DNA of 64,000 nt, from NCBI RefSeq assembly GCF_037975245.1, contig NC_092570.1, positions 15,677,001-15,741,000 of the forward strand. The letters are read 5' to 3'. The stretch is from Apostichopus japonicus (lineage: Eukaryota; Echinodermata; Holothuroidea; Aspidochirotida; Stichopodidae). A program made the translations under genes and the position numbers. The notes below the pieces were generated by a model. The model searched no databases. It saw only the letters and a program-made list of their open reading frames with translations, and was not told the origin of the DNA. This document shows, piece by piece, positions 13,101-28,100 of this stretch (positions are counted from its first letter, which is position 1; every line of letters begins with the position of its first letter).

Positions 13101-16100
13101 TACATCAGTAGCATAGTCCCAGAAAAATGTTGAAATTGACAGAATTTGCAGAATTGCACTGTCCGGAGGTTAAAGAGACTCTTACTATATCTAGATTAAC
13201 GTAAAAGTCGTAGATCTTTGTATATCTTATCACCAGAGGAGCGAGAAATATTGCTAGGCAGTAAGAATGTGACTGTTCACTCATGATATGTCAAATGGCA
13301 TTTAAAAAAAAACAAATTAAACTTAACAACTGTCGTAATGAAATTATGAAGTTTATGCCAACTACTCCCATATATACAATGTCAGAACATAAAGAGTGAA
13401 AAATATTGAAGAAAAAACATAAAAACAGAAACGTTACTGTGCATTTATAACAACAACACACCTGCTTCCAATAAGTTCTCTTTCGACACAGAATCTGAAA
13501 ACTCAACCTATAACCAGCAATATGTGGCAAATGGCATTTTAGGAACTGTGTTCAAGCTTCACCAGCCCAAAGGTGCTTCTAAGTTTTAAGCTTCTCAGAT
13601 TTTTAGACCTAAAGTTAATTAACCCTCCAGATAAAACCCCCCCTTCAGTGTCAATGCAGTTTATTTTTCTGTGATTTTTCAACCTTGTTTTGTGTGGTTA
13701 CTGATCACACCCATTTTTTTACAGTTAAAATTTCATCAGACATTGAATGGAACAATAACATTCACACTCCCTTCTGCTGAGTCACTCTAATGACTGTCAT
13801 AAATTTTCTGTGTATCACATGCACTGGTGTTCTAGAATTTTCTGGTTGTTCAGGTGTGTGATCTGACTCACTACAGGGAGTTAAAACATACAGTAGGACC
13901 TACTATACTCCTTCTATAAATGGGTAAAAGCTCCATTGTATTGAAACAGGCGCCATACAAGGGGAACTGAAATTGGCAGTTTGAAGTGAATTTTTAACAA
14001 TTGATGTGCATAACAATACCTGTGTGTAACAGGAGGTTTGAGGCTGACAATGGGGGCTAGTTTAGCATGGCAAGTTTGTTTTTTCTGAGCTGATTGAAAA
14101 TTGCTCAAAACCTAGCTGTGTGCTGTAATATTAACAGCGGTCAGACCAATGTACCATGAAATACCGGGAAGATTGTCTGCTCTGGTATTCAACGTGGCTC
14201 ATTGTTTGAAGTATACACGTACCGACTAACTGGCTAGATATATAGGGAAATACCTCTGTGCTCATTTCATGATTTCTGCACTGTCACTATAGATTTGAAA
14301 GTCACATGTCCACTGCAGGTGAGTGTGTTTCCCTGAAGCACAAGGAAGTGTTGTAAAGTAATCAATTCTGCCAGTAGGTAGAATAATAATGTTGTAGTAC
14401 ACCCTGTTGATATAACCTCTTTGTACAGATCTGTCATTATGACAAACAGCAGTCCCTCTCCGTGTACAGCTTTGCAAAAATGTACCCCTCCCCCCCTCCC
14501 CCAAAAGAAGAAGATGATAATAACATTCAGTTTGCTCATAGAATCGTGCTCATGAAAGCTGCAAAAGTCATTCTGTTCAAGTGCGAAAAAAACAGCAGAC
14601 TGCCTAGAAACAAAATTCCAACCCGAACACAAAACTTTAGACAAATTGAACACACATGTTGTTGTCACAAGTTTTTCACTTTAAAGTGTAGATGGATGCT
14701 GTATGTTGCAAATTGTGGTAGATAAAGTGGCTATGAAAGTTTAGAGACAAGACCTACATGTGCAGTTACTTTAAGTATCTCCCGTTCTCCTCATGAAATA
14801 AACCATACATACTTTACCTTGTTTGTTATCAGTGCAGAATCCTAGAACATAAAGGAAAATGACAAATTTGGAATTTAGTCAATACAATAATGATATTGCT
14901 TAGGATTCCATATTCTGGTATGAGTTGAATGTGGTGTTTTTTATCATTGGTTTGTATGTGATACACCCAGCGAGATCCATAAGTGCGGAACAACACCAAC
15001 CCCCCCCCCCCCAAAAAAAATAGATCAGTTATGACAGCCTATTCAAGGTGGAGACAACAATTTCGTCAACGCAGAAAAGTGTTTGACAAGAATTCAATAG
15101 ATTCAGAAGAATTCAATAAAGGGTACAGCACACAGTCACAGTGTATTAAAAGATTGGCCGATAACCCCACAGGAAATCTATTCACTGTAGTTGTAATTGA
15201 CCTGGGTACTGAGTGAATGGAAATTGTGGTATGGTAAACAGGTATTGTTACTAGCCTGAATCACCGAAGGTCTTTCTATATGTTATTTAGCCTCATTTCA
15301 TGGAAACACCAAAGCAGTTCATATTCAAATTGATCTTACGTTCGTGTTCACCATACCCAGTTTGGACTTCCACTTCTACCAGATTGTCGAAAGCGACATA
15401 CATGTACATGTACAGAATTGAGCTGACTTGTAACAGTACCAATACAAGATAAATCCCCATGCTATGAGTATGAGTACTAGGTTAAAGGCACAAATGCTAC
15501 ACTAGTGTCTAATTATATAGTACCAGAACGAGTACCAGAGTGAGTACATATCTCTGAGGAGGAGTACAAGTACAGGCAACTACGGTACTGTAAAATATGT
15601 GTACTGAGAGTAGTTAGGATCTCACTATAAGTATAACTACAGAATACCATAGCAATGACAAATTTCAGGAAAATTGTCAAGTTATTGGCATCGTTGCCAC
15701 ATGCATGATAACTCCTGAAAAATATGTCTTGTATATTTCTTAGTCTATCCCCTCCATTTTTTTTTTGTGATATTGAGTTAAGTTATACATAGAAATTTTT
15801 TTTTAAGAGATCTATATGTGGTCTTCAATCGAGATAAAAGTTTGGGACTGGTAGCAGAAAGGTATTTAATGTTTGACAAAATGGTGTTTCCTTTTCATAA
15901 AATGTAATGAAATGAGGTGTTTTCATTTAAATAGAATTTTGCCATCGATCATGCACCTGGTAAAAACCAATATATTTTGATATCACTAATAAGGGAGATC
16001 TGTAAAAACATATCCCTTTTTTAATTACCATGATCAATTCTCATGTAGGTAATCAGACATTGCTGTAATAACATATAAAAATAGTCAATGATCTCGGGGG

Positions 16101-19100
16101 TCTGATCCTGAGTCCGCGAGTGTCCAAACTACAATCTCAATCACCCTAGTAGGGTCAGGATCATCCCTGGGAGGGAGATCATGATTTTAGGGGGCCGATC
16201 CCGAGCACTCGAGCATCCAAACTATGATCTTGATCCCCCTTGTGGGGTCAGACCCTCTCAAATTGTGAACAAGGCTTTAGTTTTGGTACTTTAAGTAAAT
16301 CTTACAAATGGTTAAATATGAATGGATACTTCAATTAATCATATACTGCCACATTAAAGAAGAATTTACCATAATTTGAACGTTCATCAGTCATCGCCTA
16401 CTTAAAACTCAACCTCTGTAGGAAGTCTGTGTCAATAAAGTGCCAATTACAAGGGTCAATTGTTACTACCAAGTGTGTAAGACATTCCAACCAACCTTTT
16501 CTGTCCATATGGGTGGGAGATAGCATCAGTTGGTTTACTTCCTCCAGATGTCTTTTGGAAGGCCAGTTCACAAGAGATCTAGGTAAACAACAACTTTTAG
16601 TTAACCAGAACCAATAGAGGAGGCATGAAACCAGATCATTTTAGAGCTTATATTTTGTGTTCAAGTAGAAACAAACCTAATCATCTTCATTGGTTACATA
16701 TTCAGATGACTGTGTTGAACAACTTACCCAAAACAGCTAAGCAAGATCTTATTCCTTTGGGATATAATATACTGTACCACCCACATAAATGTTCCTTCAC
16801 ACACAAGGCTAAAGACTTGGTCAAGTCTCAATATGACATCATCGCAACACATGTATGCCCCTTTCAATTATTACGCTTTATGTAATAACGTTTATGGTTT
16901 GTAATATAGCGATAAGTTTTGCAAAATGCTGCAACTAAAAATATTGAAGCTCTTAACATTAATGAGTCACTCATAAAATGGCATCAGTTTCAGTGTCACA
17001 TCTGTTTTTGAAACCAGGTTGTATGACAGACAGAATAGGTCACAGCTCCTGACTTTGTACAATACAGCCTGCTTTGGGTTTTTTATAGTTTGGTGGATAC
17101 TAACCCAAAGTGTGGCGCAAAGACCTTGTAATTTGTGAATGGGTTTTACTAGTTAACAATGGGTGCGGGGTGTTATATAAAATGAATATGACGTAAGCAT
17201 TTATCTCAGCCAGTTCACCCAACACGTGGTAAACATGACATGCCTACCATACTAAGTGACTTTATATATATTGTTGAGTACTAATACACACTATGCACTG
17301 TATTCGTGTGTAGATCACGCCTCATTAACCTTTGAACAAGATTCTATGTCTGTTCCTGTTTGAAAGAGGCATTGCAACTTTGCCTGAGGTAACACTGTCT
17401 GACCGAAATGAGCACAGTGTCACAGTCTCAATGTAAGGGGACTGGAGGGGGTACGGGGGGGGGTGTAGGGGGAGGTTGAGAGTGGATCGAGTTGTTTGGG
17501 GGTCTTGTTTGCTCAGCTGTTGATATCCGTGGATGATTTAACTTCTTGAAAAACACATGTATGCACATATGATACTACGAACACTGTGGTTGGTATGTTA
17601 GACAAAAGTTGCATTGCAGGGTCCATTTTAATGCTCAATGTGAAGTACTTTACCAAGCTCGGTAGATGTTGTAGTGAACACTGTACCGGAGTTTCTGTAT
17701 GAGCCACATTATAATTCAGTGGGCCGATTATGCCCAGCTTCACCATTCTAAGTAGATATCAACTCAAACAAATGTGTTTTCAACAGTAATATATATGTAT
17801 ACGTTCCCTCATACTATAGGGTGGAAGATCAAATCTTTCATTTATCAACAAACAAGATATGTACAGTACGTATGTAGGACAGGAACGTCAGCATTGTCAC
17901 AAAGAAAAACGTCTTGTTTAGGAACCATACATGTCAATTTATTGTGATGCCCCTCCATCCCCTGCATCCCTCCCCACCCAGCCCCCTGCTGCCCCTTCCT
18001 TGTCATGATAAAATACTGTACAGTTCAAGCATTTGCCCATTCGTTTGGGATAGCATAATTTCCTCTTCAAATGAGGGATATTCCCCAAGGGTCTGCCTCC
18101 ATGGTGGTTCATTTGAATATAGATATAAACTGTATTATCCCTAGTTAACACATATATCCATCACAATGAAGGCACCTTAGTGCCAACGAAGGTGCGTGCC
18201 TTCACCTTAGTGAAAGCACCTTAGTCGTTTTCTAACACGTCATTGACGATACCATGCAATGTGCATGTTTTGGGATGAATGTAGAAGAGTTGCATACTGT
18301 AGCTGTGTTGCAGTTTCATTGCAAAGCACATTCAATGAATAATTCATTCCTATTGTAAACTTGTTCTCTTAACTCGTGGGTTTCATATTACGCGGCCAGA
18401 TAAAGCAGTTGAATAATATCCGCACAGCTGTTGGTAACCAAACTGTGTACAAGGGTTTTCAAATTTAAACACCAGCTTCCCATATATGTGACATATATAC
18501 GTAATTTAATATAAAGTGTAACTTAAAACTCCTACCAGGGAATAATTTGGAAATTTGACCATGCTTAATGTTTTAATAACAGATTTTTATGAGTCCTGTT
18601 GAAGCAGATTCTGTTGGTCTGTTTTGAAAAGCAACGCATGCACATGAGGGATTTACAATGGTACAGTAGATTCCTGTGAGTACATGACCGAAGCACAAGA
18701 GGTCATTTCTGTTGCAATATTTAACAAAGTCAACGACCAACAGAAAACTGACCGAGAAATTATAAAGAAACCAGAAACAAGCGACAAAAAGTTTTGCCCA
18801 AAGCAGGATATGAACCAGTGACCTTGGGGTTAGAGGCACTGCGTGTGCTCTACCAGGTAACGTGGAACCAGAGATCATTTGATTCAGTACAACAGAGAAA
18901 ACAGTGCCAGAGAAGGGATTCCAAGAGAAATATGATAAAAATGTTACTGATTTATAATCGGAATTAGAGTTGTTTTATTACAACTTTTATAGTGCCACCC
19001 CTCCCCGCCCTTCCCTCCCCCCTCGTGAATACCCTGAGGTCTTTCAGTCGCCCGTGCTAAGTTCCAAAGTATAAAGACCGAGCAAGATGCATTTCGTTGG

Positions 19101-22100
19101 GTTCATTAGAACGGGATGCACTAACCGTACTTAAAAGGGGGACACGAACCCAACAATCATCTATATCTTAGATACTTTATGTGACAGTGGTCTTTGTGAA
19201 GAGCAACTCTGCAAGACAGTTAAGAAATCTCTTGCTCCATTCTGCAGATATCCCAGTTTCAAAGTCGTGACTGGGAGCTGTGGTATTGGTAATCTGTGAT
19301 GTCATAGTGCCAGCTACTGTACGATCTAAAACCTTTCACTTTCCGTTCGGTTTTCTTTTCATAGTCTAAAGGCGGAATTTTAACAGTGGTGAAACTCAAA
19401 GCAGTGCTATCATTAGATTAATAGTATGTAAGGAGCTTTGATATAATAGACCGCAGCATAATTGAAAAATGAAGAACATGTGGCTTGATGATGTCACATT
19501 TAGACTTGCTCAAGTCTTCTGCCTTGTGTGTGAAGGAAGATTATCTCCCGAATGGAATAAGATTTTTCTAGGCTGTTTGGGGAAGTTATTTCATGACAGT
19601 TCTAATCTCTATCACATAGATAAAGGAGAGGGTTGGATTGTTGCGCCTCTGTTAAATCCTGAGAAGCATCGTTCAGTGTACGTTGGAGAAGTGCAGTAGG
19701 GTCAAGAATGTTAAATTTTGAAATGCAACCTACTTAATGCAACTACTTAATGCAATATAAAGTCTCTTGTGTGTCACCATAAGTGTTGAGTACTACTCTT
19801 ACGTAGCTGTTTTTGTTCGCCACGTCAAGTGTAAGTGTTAATATTTCCTTTACAATAATGGAGAACGATTTCTCTTTCATATTCCTACGCATGGTTGTCG
19901 AGTGGTTTAAATTTACTCTATTGTTCGACTATCAGTCGTGAAAAGAGGGAGCAGCTTTCGGTTAACTTACAGTAGAGCTGCATGTGCTTCAAATTCAAAT
20001 GTGCTGTCAGCATCTGGTGTTGGATAATTACGGGATCACAAGTCAATGAGTGAAAACTCCTTCGCAAGCAAGTTACGTAAAGACGGGGATTTTGCATCTT
20101 GGAAATGAATAATAATTTATGAATCTTTCCCCGGTCAAAGAAAGTTTTTATTGAGAAAAGTCTTCTTAGTTATTGGCTAGTGCAGATTTTATCTTTGTGA
20201 GCAAATATAAACAGTTGCTTGAAATGGATAGGTCAGCTAAGAAAGAAAATGGCACTGATTATGCTCAAGTTTTTCATTTAAAATGCTATCTACCTTATCT
20301 TTATATGTGATATATCCAAATACATTATGTTATTCCTTGCCAAAGGCAATGGGAATCCATGCTATGGTGATGGTAGGTGTGTGCGTGCGGGTGTATGTGT
20401 GGGTGTTGGGCCACTTTAGTGATTAAATGAACTCTATTGTTTTTGTGTTTAGGTCAAAGGACAACAGAGGTGAACAGCTGAAACCTTTGAAGATGAGTTC
20501 TAATGGATTTCTGATTAAATGTTAACTTTGGTTCCAAGGGTTTCTTGTTGCTACGTTGACCATTACTTAATTAGTTAGCTAAATTTATCCATCAAGACTA
20601 GAGTCAGGTGATCGATCATGTGATACTCTATCCAGGAAATTCAGGGACTAGATATTGATATTAATGTCATCAACATCAACCACATGTCGGCATCAAGGGT
20701 TATAGTTTACCGTGTACACTGTACAGTATGTTTAAAGGGAGGGTGGGAATTTTGAGGGCATCACAGTGTTCTAGGTAGTGGTTCTATATTTCAACGATAA
20801 ATGCACTGTAAGTAAGGCTCTTTTTGTTGTCCAATTTAACTAATCCAGTGCCAAAAGAAATGCTCACGTGAATGACAGGCTATGACATTGATTGAACAAT
20901 CTGTGGTGCCTTCAGCTTTTGTAAACGTTTAGTGCTCACTGTAAAGTTGTTTCTAAGAATGGAAGAACAAACAGGTTAAATTGACATTCAGTATTAACGT
21001 CCTTTCTACAAATAGGGGTATATCGGGTACATTTCATGGAAATACTACTTTGAATCTGGGGAGGGACTGTCCCCAGAATAAGCATGGGACATCTGATCAC
21101 CTTAGTTAGAACAAAGGGCATTCTGCATGTATATATTGTATCATTATGACTATTATCGTACTTAGAGAATTCCCGATACTGAGATATCATATCGAGAACT
21201 CTCATTATTTTAATGCCAGCAATGCCAATGATTCTAGCTTTAGCTTTAATTTCATAAAATTTCATCTGTATTATTTTGAGTGCACATCATTTTCTAATCA
21301 TACAAAATTATGTTTTGATATCAATGTGCATACTGTAGTTGCTAAATAGAAAGTAGCATTTTATGTACAGGAAATATGGAATTGTGATTCTGAAATTATT
21401 GAACTGATTTTGGTCACGAATTGTTGACTGAACACAAGATGTAGCTTTGATACCATGTGACTCAATGCACTTTACTACTGCATATTCATCTGGAGTGGTG
21501 ACACAAATAAACTTTGCAGATTAAAATATTCTGTAGGTTTTTCCCACTGGCCCTTGGCATGTCAAAGTTGTTCCCTCTTCAACTTAGATTTCCAACTACT
21601 ATCTACTGTATGTACAGTATATCCTTGACCTTTGAACTCTCATGGTACAGTAGGTAACAGATAGGTAACAGTGTGGCCTGACATTACAGATGGTGTTGAC
21701 TATATAGAACCAGGATGTCAATTTATTTTATTAATAGACCGACTCTTATTTGTTAACAGACGGTTTTATTTCCTTAAGAGATAATCATCTCCCAGATGTA
21801 GGATTGAGAAGAGACAGTTGATTGTTTGCGGTTCAGCTTTAGAGTCGTAAATGTTTACTGGCTTTAATAGCTCTTTACCCTGTAAGTAACTTGTCCTCGT
21901 AGACTAATACTGTACTAATAGACAGAAGATGAAGTCCTAGCGAGCAGGAATCCGGGAGACGGACACAAGGAAAAGTTTTGTCTGTCTCTTTCTATGGCCG
22001 GGCGGCTTTCTATAGCCAGGCGACCCGGAATTCCTGACAGGTCTCACCTCATTGCATTTAACTGGCAGAGACTTACACACGTGTACAGTTGTGTTAAATA

Positions 22101-25100
22101 GCCTAAGTGTGCAGTATAGTACTGTACATCTCAGAACATCAACCATAATGTGGGTTTCCATTGTAGTTTGCTATGGAATTTAAAACCTATTTGCAACTAC
22201 ACTACTTTTGTAACTGCCACTTTTTATAAACATTTTATTGGATGTAGCTATAATATCAAACTGATATATACATATACATACATACATGCACACATACACA
22301 GACATGTTATGATTAAATACACAAATGTTATATAAGTTTCATAAACCTCGTACTGGGCAAATCGAGTAACTAATTTTAGCACAATAGATCAGTTTGTTAA
22401 GCTACTTTCCAGTCAAATGCTTATAAAAAGTGGTAGTACTGTATATATGCACACTATATAGTAGAACTAATTAACGGTCTGTTGTGTCGTAACTGTTAGG
22501 AGACAGATTCATGCAAATCTTCCACTTACACACAAACACTTTCTTGCTGGCTCTTTCAATGATTAACGCAAGGGATCGCCTCTTTTTGTACGTTTGACTG
22601 TCAGAGATTTATCACGCTGTAGTTTATAATAGGATCCTGATCTGGAAACCATTTATGCAGGTTTGCATCACTATTTGGATGATACTTGTAGACAACCAGA
22701 ACTTTGCTGATAGTTACCCCAGAAAAACAATAGAAAGAATGTTGCAAATTACGTCCAATTGTGACTAGCATTTGGCTAGATCTGGGTTAATATTGCTGAT
22801 CATGGTAGATTAAGCCCTAGCTTGCAATTTTGCTCAAATTTCACAAAATGTGACAATTACGGTTTCCTTGGCTAATTACTATCTTTATAGGTGTTTGACC
22901 AATGTATAAACAGTTGAAAAACAAGGTTCTCTAAAAAGTAGAAATAATTGTGGGAAAACGGTAAACTAATCGCAGCTAGGAAATATTGTTAGCTGATCAT
23001 TTTAGCATCTCTAGCAGTTTTGGGGTGTCATTATGTGAAAGGTCATGCTGATCTGCAGAAAATTTCAAAAAGGAATAATAAGAGATGAAGTGGCAATAGT
23101 ATTAAGGTGACAGAAAGTTCCTTGTATGGTGTCATGTGCATAAATGGTTTCAAGATGACAAAGATATTTGTCAGTCATTTTAATGATTCATAAAAAAGGA
23201 GCAACTTTGTATATTTGTACAGTAAATATGTTCCATGACTAAGCAACAATCAATAGAAAGCAGATATTGTAGAAATATAGTAGAGACAGCAGTTTTGGTC
23301 TTACAAGTCTTTGTCACTAGTGTTCAGAATCGCAATCCTAACTCCTCCTCCTCCCCCCCCCACCCCCTCCACAATGGTCCCTCATGTTATAACTCCAACA
23401 AACTTTTTACTCCCACCCTTCCGAGCATTTGTTCCTCTCTCTTAGACATTTCATTGCCTATTATTAGAACCGTCCTCTCTGTCTGGGAATAATTCATTGA
23501 TCAGAGCTCTAGAAATTAATTCCAGCCCGGGAAAGCACTTTTGATAACTATTGAACAGACTTTTGCCGAATTTGGGGGCAGTTTTAAGTCTGACTAAACC
23601 TTTAATAAATGAAACCAAATGGGTAGTGGCTTTGCAGACTGCAATTACAATCATTAACTCGACAGTTTCATTTGAGATTTAAAGTGAATCAGTAGTTATT
23701 GCTACAAATGTATGTAAATGCTGTACTTGTATTGTGAACTTTTAAGACTTGTTTTCACAGCTTTTTGGAACTCTCCATGCATTGATGAATGTGATGGAAT
23801 ACATCATATGTAAAAAGCAATTTACAAGACTGGTTAAGTTTCGACCATTCCTAATTTTAGATTAGATTAGATCAACTTTATTAAACCACGAGGGTAATTG
23901 CATACTCATATCAAACAGGATGTGAGATACAAACATTAATATATGAAAACCTAGCAAGTATAGTATCAAACAATTGTAAGAATATGAAAACATTTATAAG
24001 AGATACTGTAATTATTAGTATCAATTCATAGCCAGTAATTGATCAAATATCAACTTAAAATAGCTAATTTAATAAGCACTCATCTAGCTAAATATTTGTA
24101 CAGTACAAGTATGAATAACGACTCTTGTTCTTTAACAGTGCTCTAAGTGAAAGTTGCAATCAGACTGTTTCACATGGGATGTGCGGGATATGATGCTGCT
24201 CGTTTAGTTTAAACAGGAAGTACTGTAACATTGGTTTCTTGTTGAACAGGGCAGAACACTTCCTGCTCATTATATTGTGTATCTAGATAAGGAAGAATTC
24301 AAATGCAGACTCTTTGCATAATAGTGAAGTGACGTTAAAGAGTTACACTCTTATCTGGGTTATCATTTTTATTTTTTTATTTTTGATGATTGTCATCTTT
24401 AATGAGGGTAGTCCTGCTCAGTGCAGAAGCACTGCTTTCCACAGGAGCCCGTACCGTACTCAACAGATATTCGGCTTGCGAGGTACTGTACAATAGGCCA
24501 TGTTTGACCTGAAGATTCATATTTTTCAGTTTTCCGAAAGCAAAAACGATGAAGTCACTCTTATCGACCTTGCAAAATTGAGAGAGGGACCGCGGATTGT
24601 TAAGTGGGCAATGATGATAAAGCGGATCGCAAAGTCGGTAATTACTATTACGGTTAGATTCGTCCAACACGGCAGTAAACTGACACGTTGCACACTCAAA
24701 GCCGAAGCCAAGGTGAATTAATAAGGTCATGCATCCGGAGTCTATGCATGCTAAGTTCTTCAATACCGCCCTCATGACCCTTCGGGAGCACATTTCCATA
24801 CTGTCGATTTGATCATTGTTGAGACTGCACTGTTGAGAACTCCTGGCTGGGTCTTTAACTTTGAGCATGCACTGAAGAATAGTTGATCTTGCATATCCAG
24901 TCCCAACCTACCAGTTACCAATGACTTTGAATTTGAATTTATTGTCCACAATCGGAAATTCGGCTTACACAGGTCGTAAACGAAAGAGAGAAAAAAAAAT
25001 TAGCAATAGTTTAAGTCAATAAACTGCGATACACATGCAATAATACAACAAATATACAGCAAGTCCTACAAGTAAGAAACTAATCTTCTCACTTTTGAAT

Positions 25101-28100
25101 TAAATATATATATGAATAGAGTTAGGCACAAATGAGTATCTGAAGTACAGTATCTGAGTATCTTTGGGCAATTTATCGAACCGTGCCAACATGAAGGCAA
25201 GGAAAAGGAGGTAACAATTGTGGGATGTCTGATCCTGAGTAAAAGAGTTTTCATACAGTTTCCAAGGATAATTGGCATTTTGGTATCAGTCCCCCCCCCC
25301 CCCCTTTGATTCCTCAAATATGAACACCCCCGGCTTTAAAGGAAGCTTTGCAAAGGTCAAACTATAGAAATTGTAGCCTCAGGGTTGGGTTTCGAAGACT
25401 TCGCCTGTGAAAGTAAAGAGGAAGTTTCAGATGACTGAAATACAAGTTCCCAACAATGAAACCAAAGCCGTTCTAGGCTTAAATGGAGACATGTGATAGT
25501 GTTCTGTGGAAGTATTCATAACTGTGGTCTACCTGAAATATCAGGGAAAAGTTTCACTTACCAACAGGTGGTGGAATCCCTCCTAAGTCATTCAGGGGGG
25601 GGGGGGGTGATAACTTCAAAACAGTTTCAAAATTAAGTTTCTTAAGCAATAGCAGTTCAACTATATTTAAGGGTGTAGGAAGTACACTTTAACACAGCAT
25701 GCATTTCAGCTGCCCTGTTGTTGACTTTCAATAAAGATACTGTTCCAAACATATTGTTTGTATGATTATTATCATGTGGCATGAAAGTTGAATCTCGGTA
25801 GCGAATGGGTTCGTTCGCTGATTCCCATCGAGGACACTCCCCCCTTGGACACCCAGGTCAGTGTTATGACCCACAATCTCTGGTGTACTCATGCCTCCTG
25901 TGTCATGCCCTCTCTGTCGATTAAAGCACCCTTCCTTTCCTCCCTACCTGTTCCTTCCCTTGGTTATATACTAGCCTACTGTATAATTGACTCGCATGAT
26001 TTTGCTTCAAAAGTGAAATAAATGTCAACACAGCGGTTAGGGTGATGTGAATGTAATATTACGCCTAAAACTCTCTTAAATCTTTGACCCTGTCACTCTA
26101 CTCATGTGCCCATTTCAACCTACCTGGGACCTACAAAATGAGTTACATGTTGTAGCACCGTGCCCCCCCCCCCCCCCCGGCCATGCACACTTTCTGTTAT
26201 TTTTAAATCTACCATAATTTATGAGCTCTATTTACCCAACCTCCCCCCCCCCCTGTGCCCACCACCAGTCACCCAGAGTTCTTTGCTAGTGCTGCCATTG
26301 GATACGCGAACATCTAGTGTAGTCTCACAATTTATCCACCATTCTGCAGATCTATGATGAAAAAGAACCCCCCCTTCCCGCCTCAACCTTCACTATATCA
26401 TTTCATTTTACCATTTTTACAGTGATTGTCATTCATGTTGCCAAGGGCATTTCCTCCCACGCTGTAGCCGTTCTACTTGTCTGTGTTTGGAATTTCTTTT
26501 CATGCTAGTGGTCCACACTTTATACCTTTCTAGTGGTTATGGAAAAACCTAAGGGAAAACCTGACTTCTGGTTGACTGCATTTACCAAGAAAAAAAGAAG
26601 TGTATCAATAACTCCCATTGTTTACTTTTTTTCAGTAAACGAAATGAATGCCATATTTTTATCTTAGTCACAGTTCATATTCCAGACAGGTTTATGCAGG
26701 TAATACCCAATCCGTGAAGTGTCGGCTGGGAACCAGACTATTGACACATACATAAACACATAAATACACACACACGCATAATATATACTGTACACAAAAG
26801 GACTATGCCTATCTTTGGCAACCTGTTATTTAATGAGAAAATGAATAATTATTGTAAAAGCCACTTTTCCTTTTTTGTTGATCCGATGTAGGCCAGGTGC
26901 AAATGACATGCATGCATGAAAAGACTTGATATATCAATATTTGTGCAAAGTGTCTAGATTTTAATTTCCAGTTGTCTAACATGCTGTCATGTATGCAGTT
27001 CAGCAACTGTACAGTCAATGGAAACAGTTGTTCCTGGCAGTTAACAAAGTGTCATTTCTGAATATTACCTACTGTATTTCATTGGCCTCCCCCGCCCCCC
27101 ACCCTGCACCCCCTTCTGGAAAGGGACGTACATAGTTATTCAAGTTTACATCATTCCTCAGTTACCTCTCTCCTAGACACATATTGGTCAAACTTTTTGC
27201 ACTGTTGTCCCCTTGACCTCCTCTACAAGGTGGTAGCTATTCTTAATGGCTTTAGGGAACACTGGTCCTTGAACAAGGTTTCAAGCTGCCGGAAGGGTCT
27301 TCTCACTTAGCTTGGACGGTGAGGATAACGATTTGAGAAGTGCATGTAGGCCGTTGGGACCTGCCACAGTAAAGACACACTTGCAGCATGGTCATTGCCT
27401 GTATATGTTATTCACCAAATAGAATTGACATGAATTGTGGTAACACTGTATGTCTTCTTTACCTTCTTTATTTTGGCCAATCCGGGCAATCATTGCTGCC
27501 AAACTGTCCCTTAATACAAACTAGTTCTGTGGATATTGCGTGAATCAATATAATCTAACAGCTCGATGCCAAAACCTGTCATATTTTTGGGGAACTTCTA
27601 CTGTACTTGTGACACAACAAACAAAGATGGTTCCATCTTGCAACATGCTTTATTCACCATTGAGGGTGCACATAACAATATATGCTACGCTCTTCAGGGT
27701 CATCGCCCTCTTCCTTCGATATCTACAGTATCATTCCGGAAGGTTGCAGACTTGCAGTACCATTCTTGTGTGAATTTTCAATCTACTTGAATCTTGATGT
27801 TGGTGAAGTACCTTGGGACTGGAATTCATTGGCTTGCATAGTGAGCTGTATGGGGATTTACTGTACAAATTTAGAGATTCTGTGTATCTCCTGCATTGCA
27901 GCCAGGCTTGCATGCATTGGGTGAGGTTTATACTGTATGTAATGTGAAAGTCCAAAACAATCCTGCCCAACAACTGGCAATGCTGAACATTGTTACAGGA
28001 AATTTATAAATGAGAGAAACTACAGTCAATTGCAAGAAAACTTTGTCTACGGTTAACATTCCCTAATTTTATACTAGTTAATTTGTGAATATTCCTTTGA

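Noticed and set aside
18800-18872. tRNA gene
   Set aside because: Pol III boxes are present but the acceptor and anticodon stems do not pair and no sound anticodon loop forms; called a SINE head instead.
24377-24868. 163-codon minus-strand frame
   Set aside because: No recognised domain; both strands are open here and a LINE-like 3' end is adjacent, so it may be transposon debris. Not supported as a gene.
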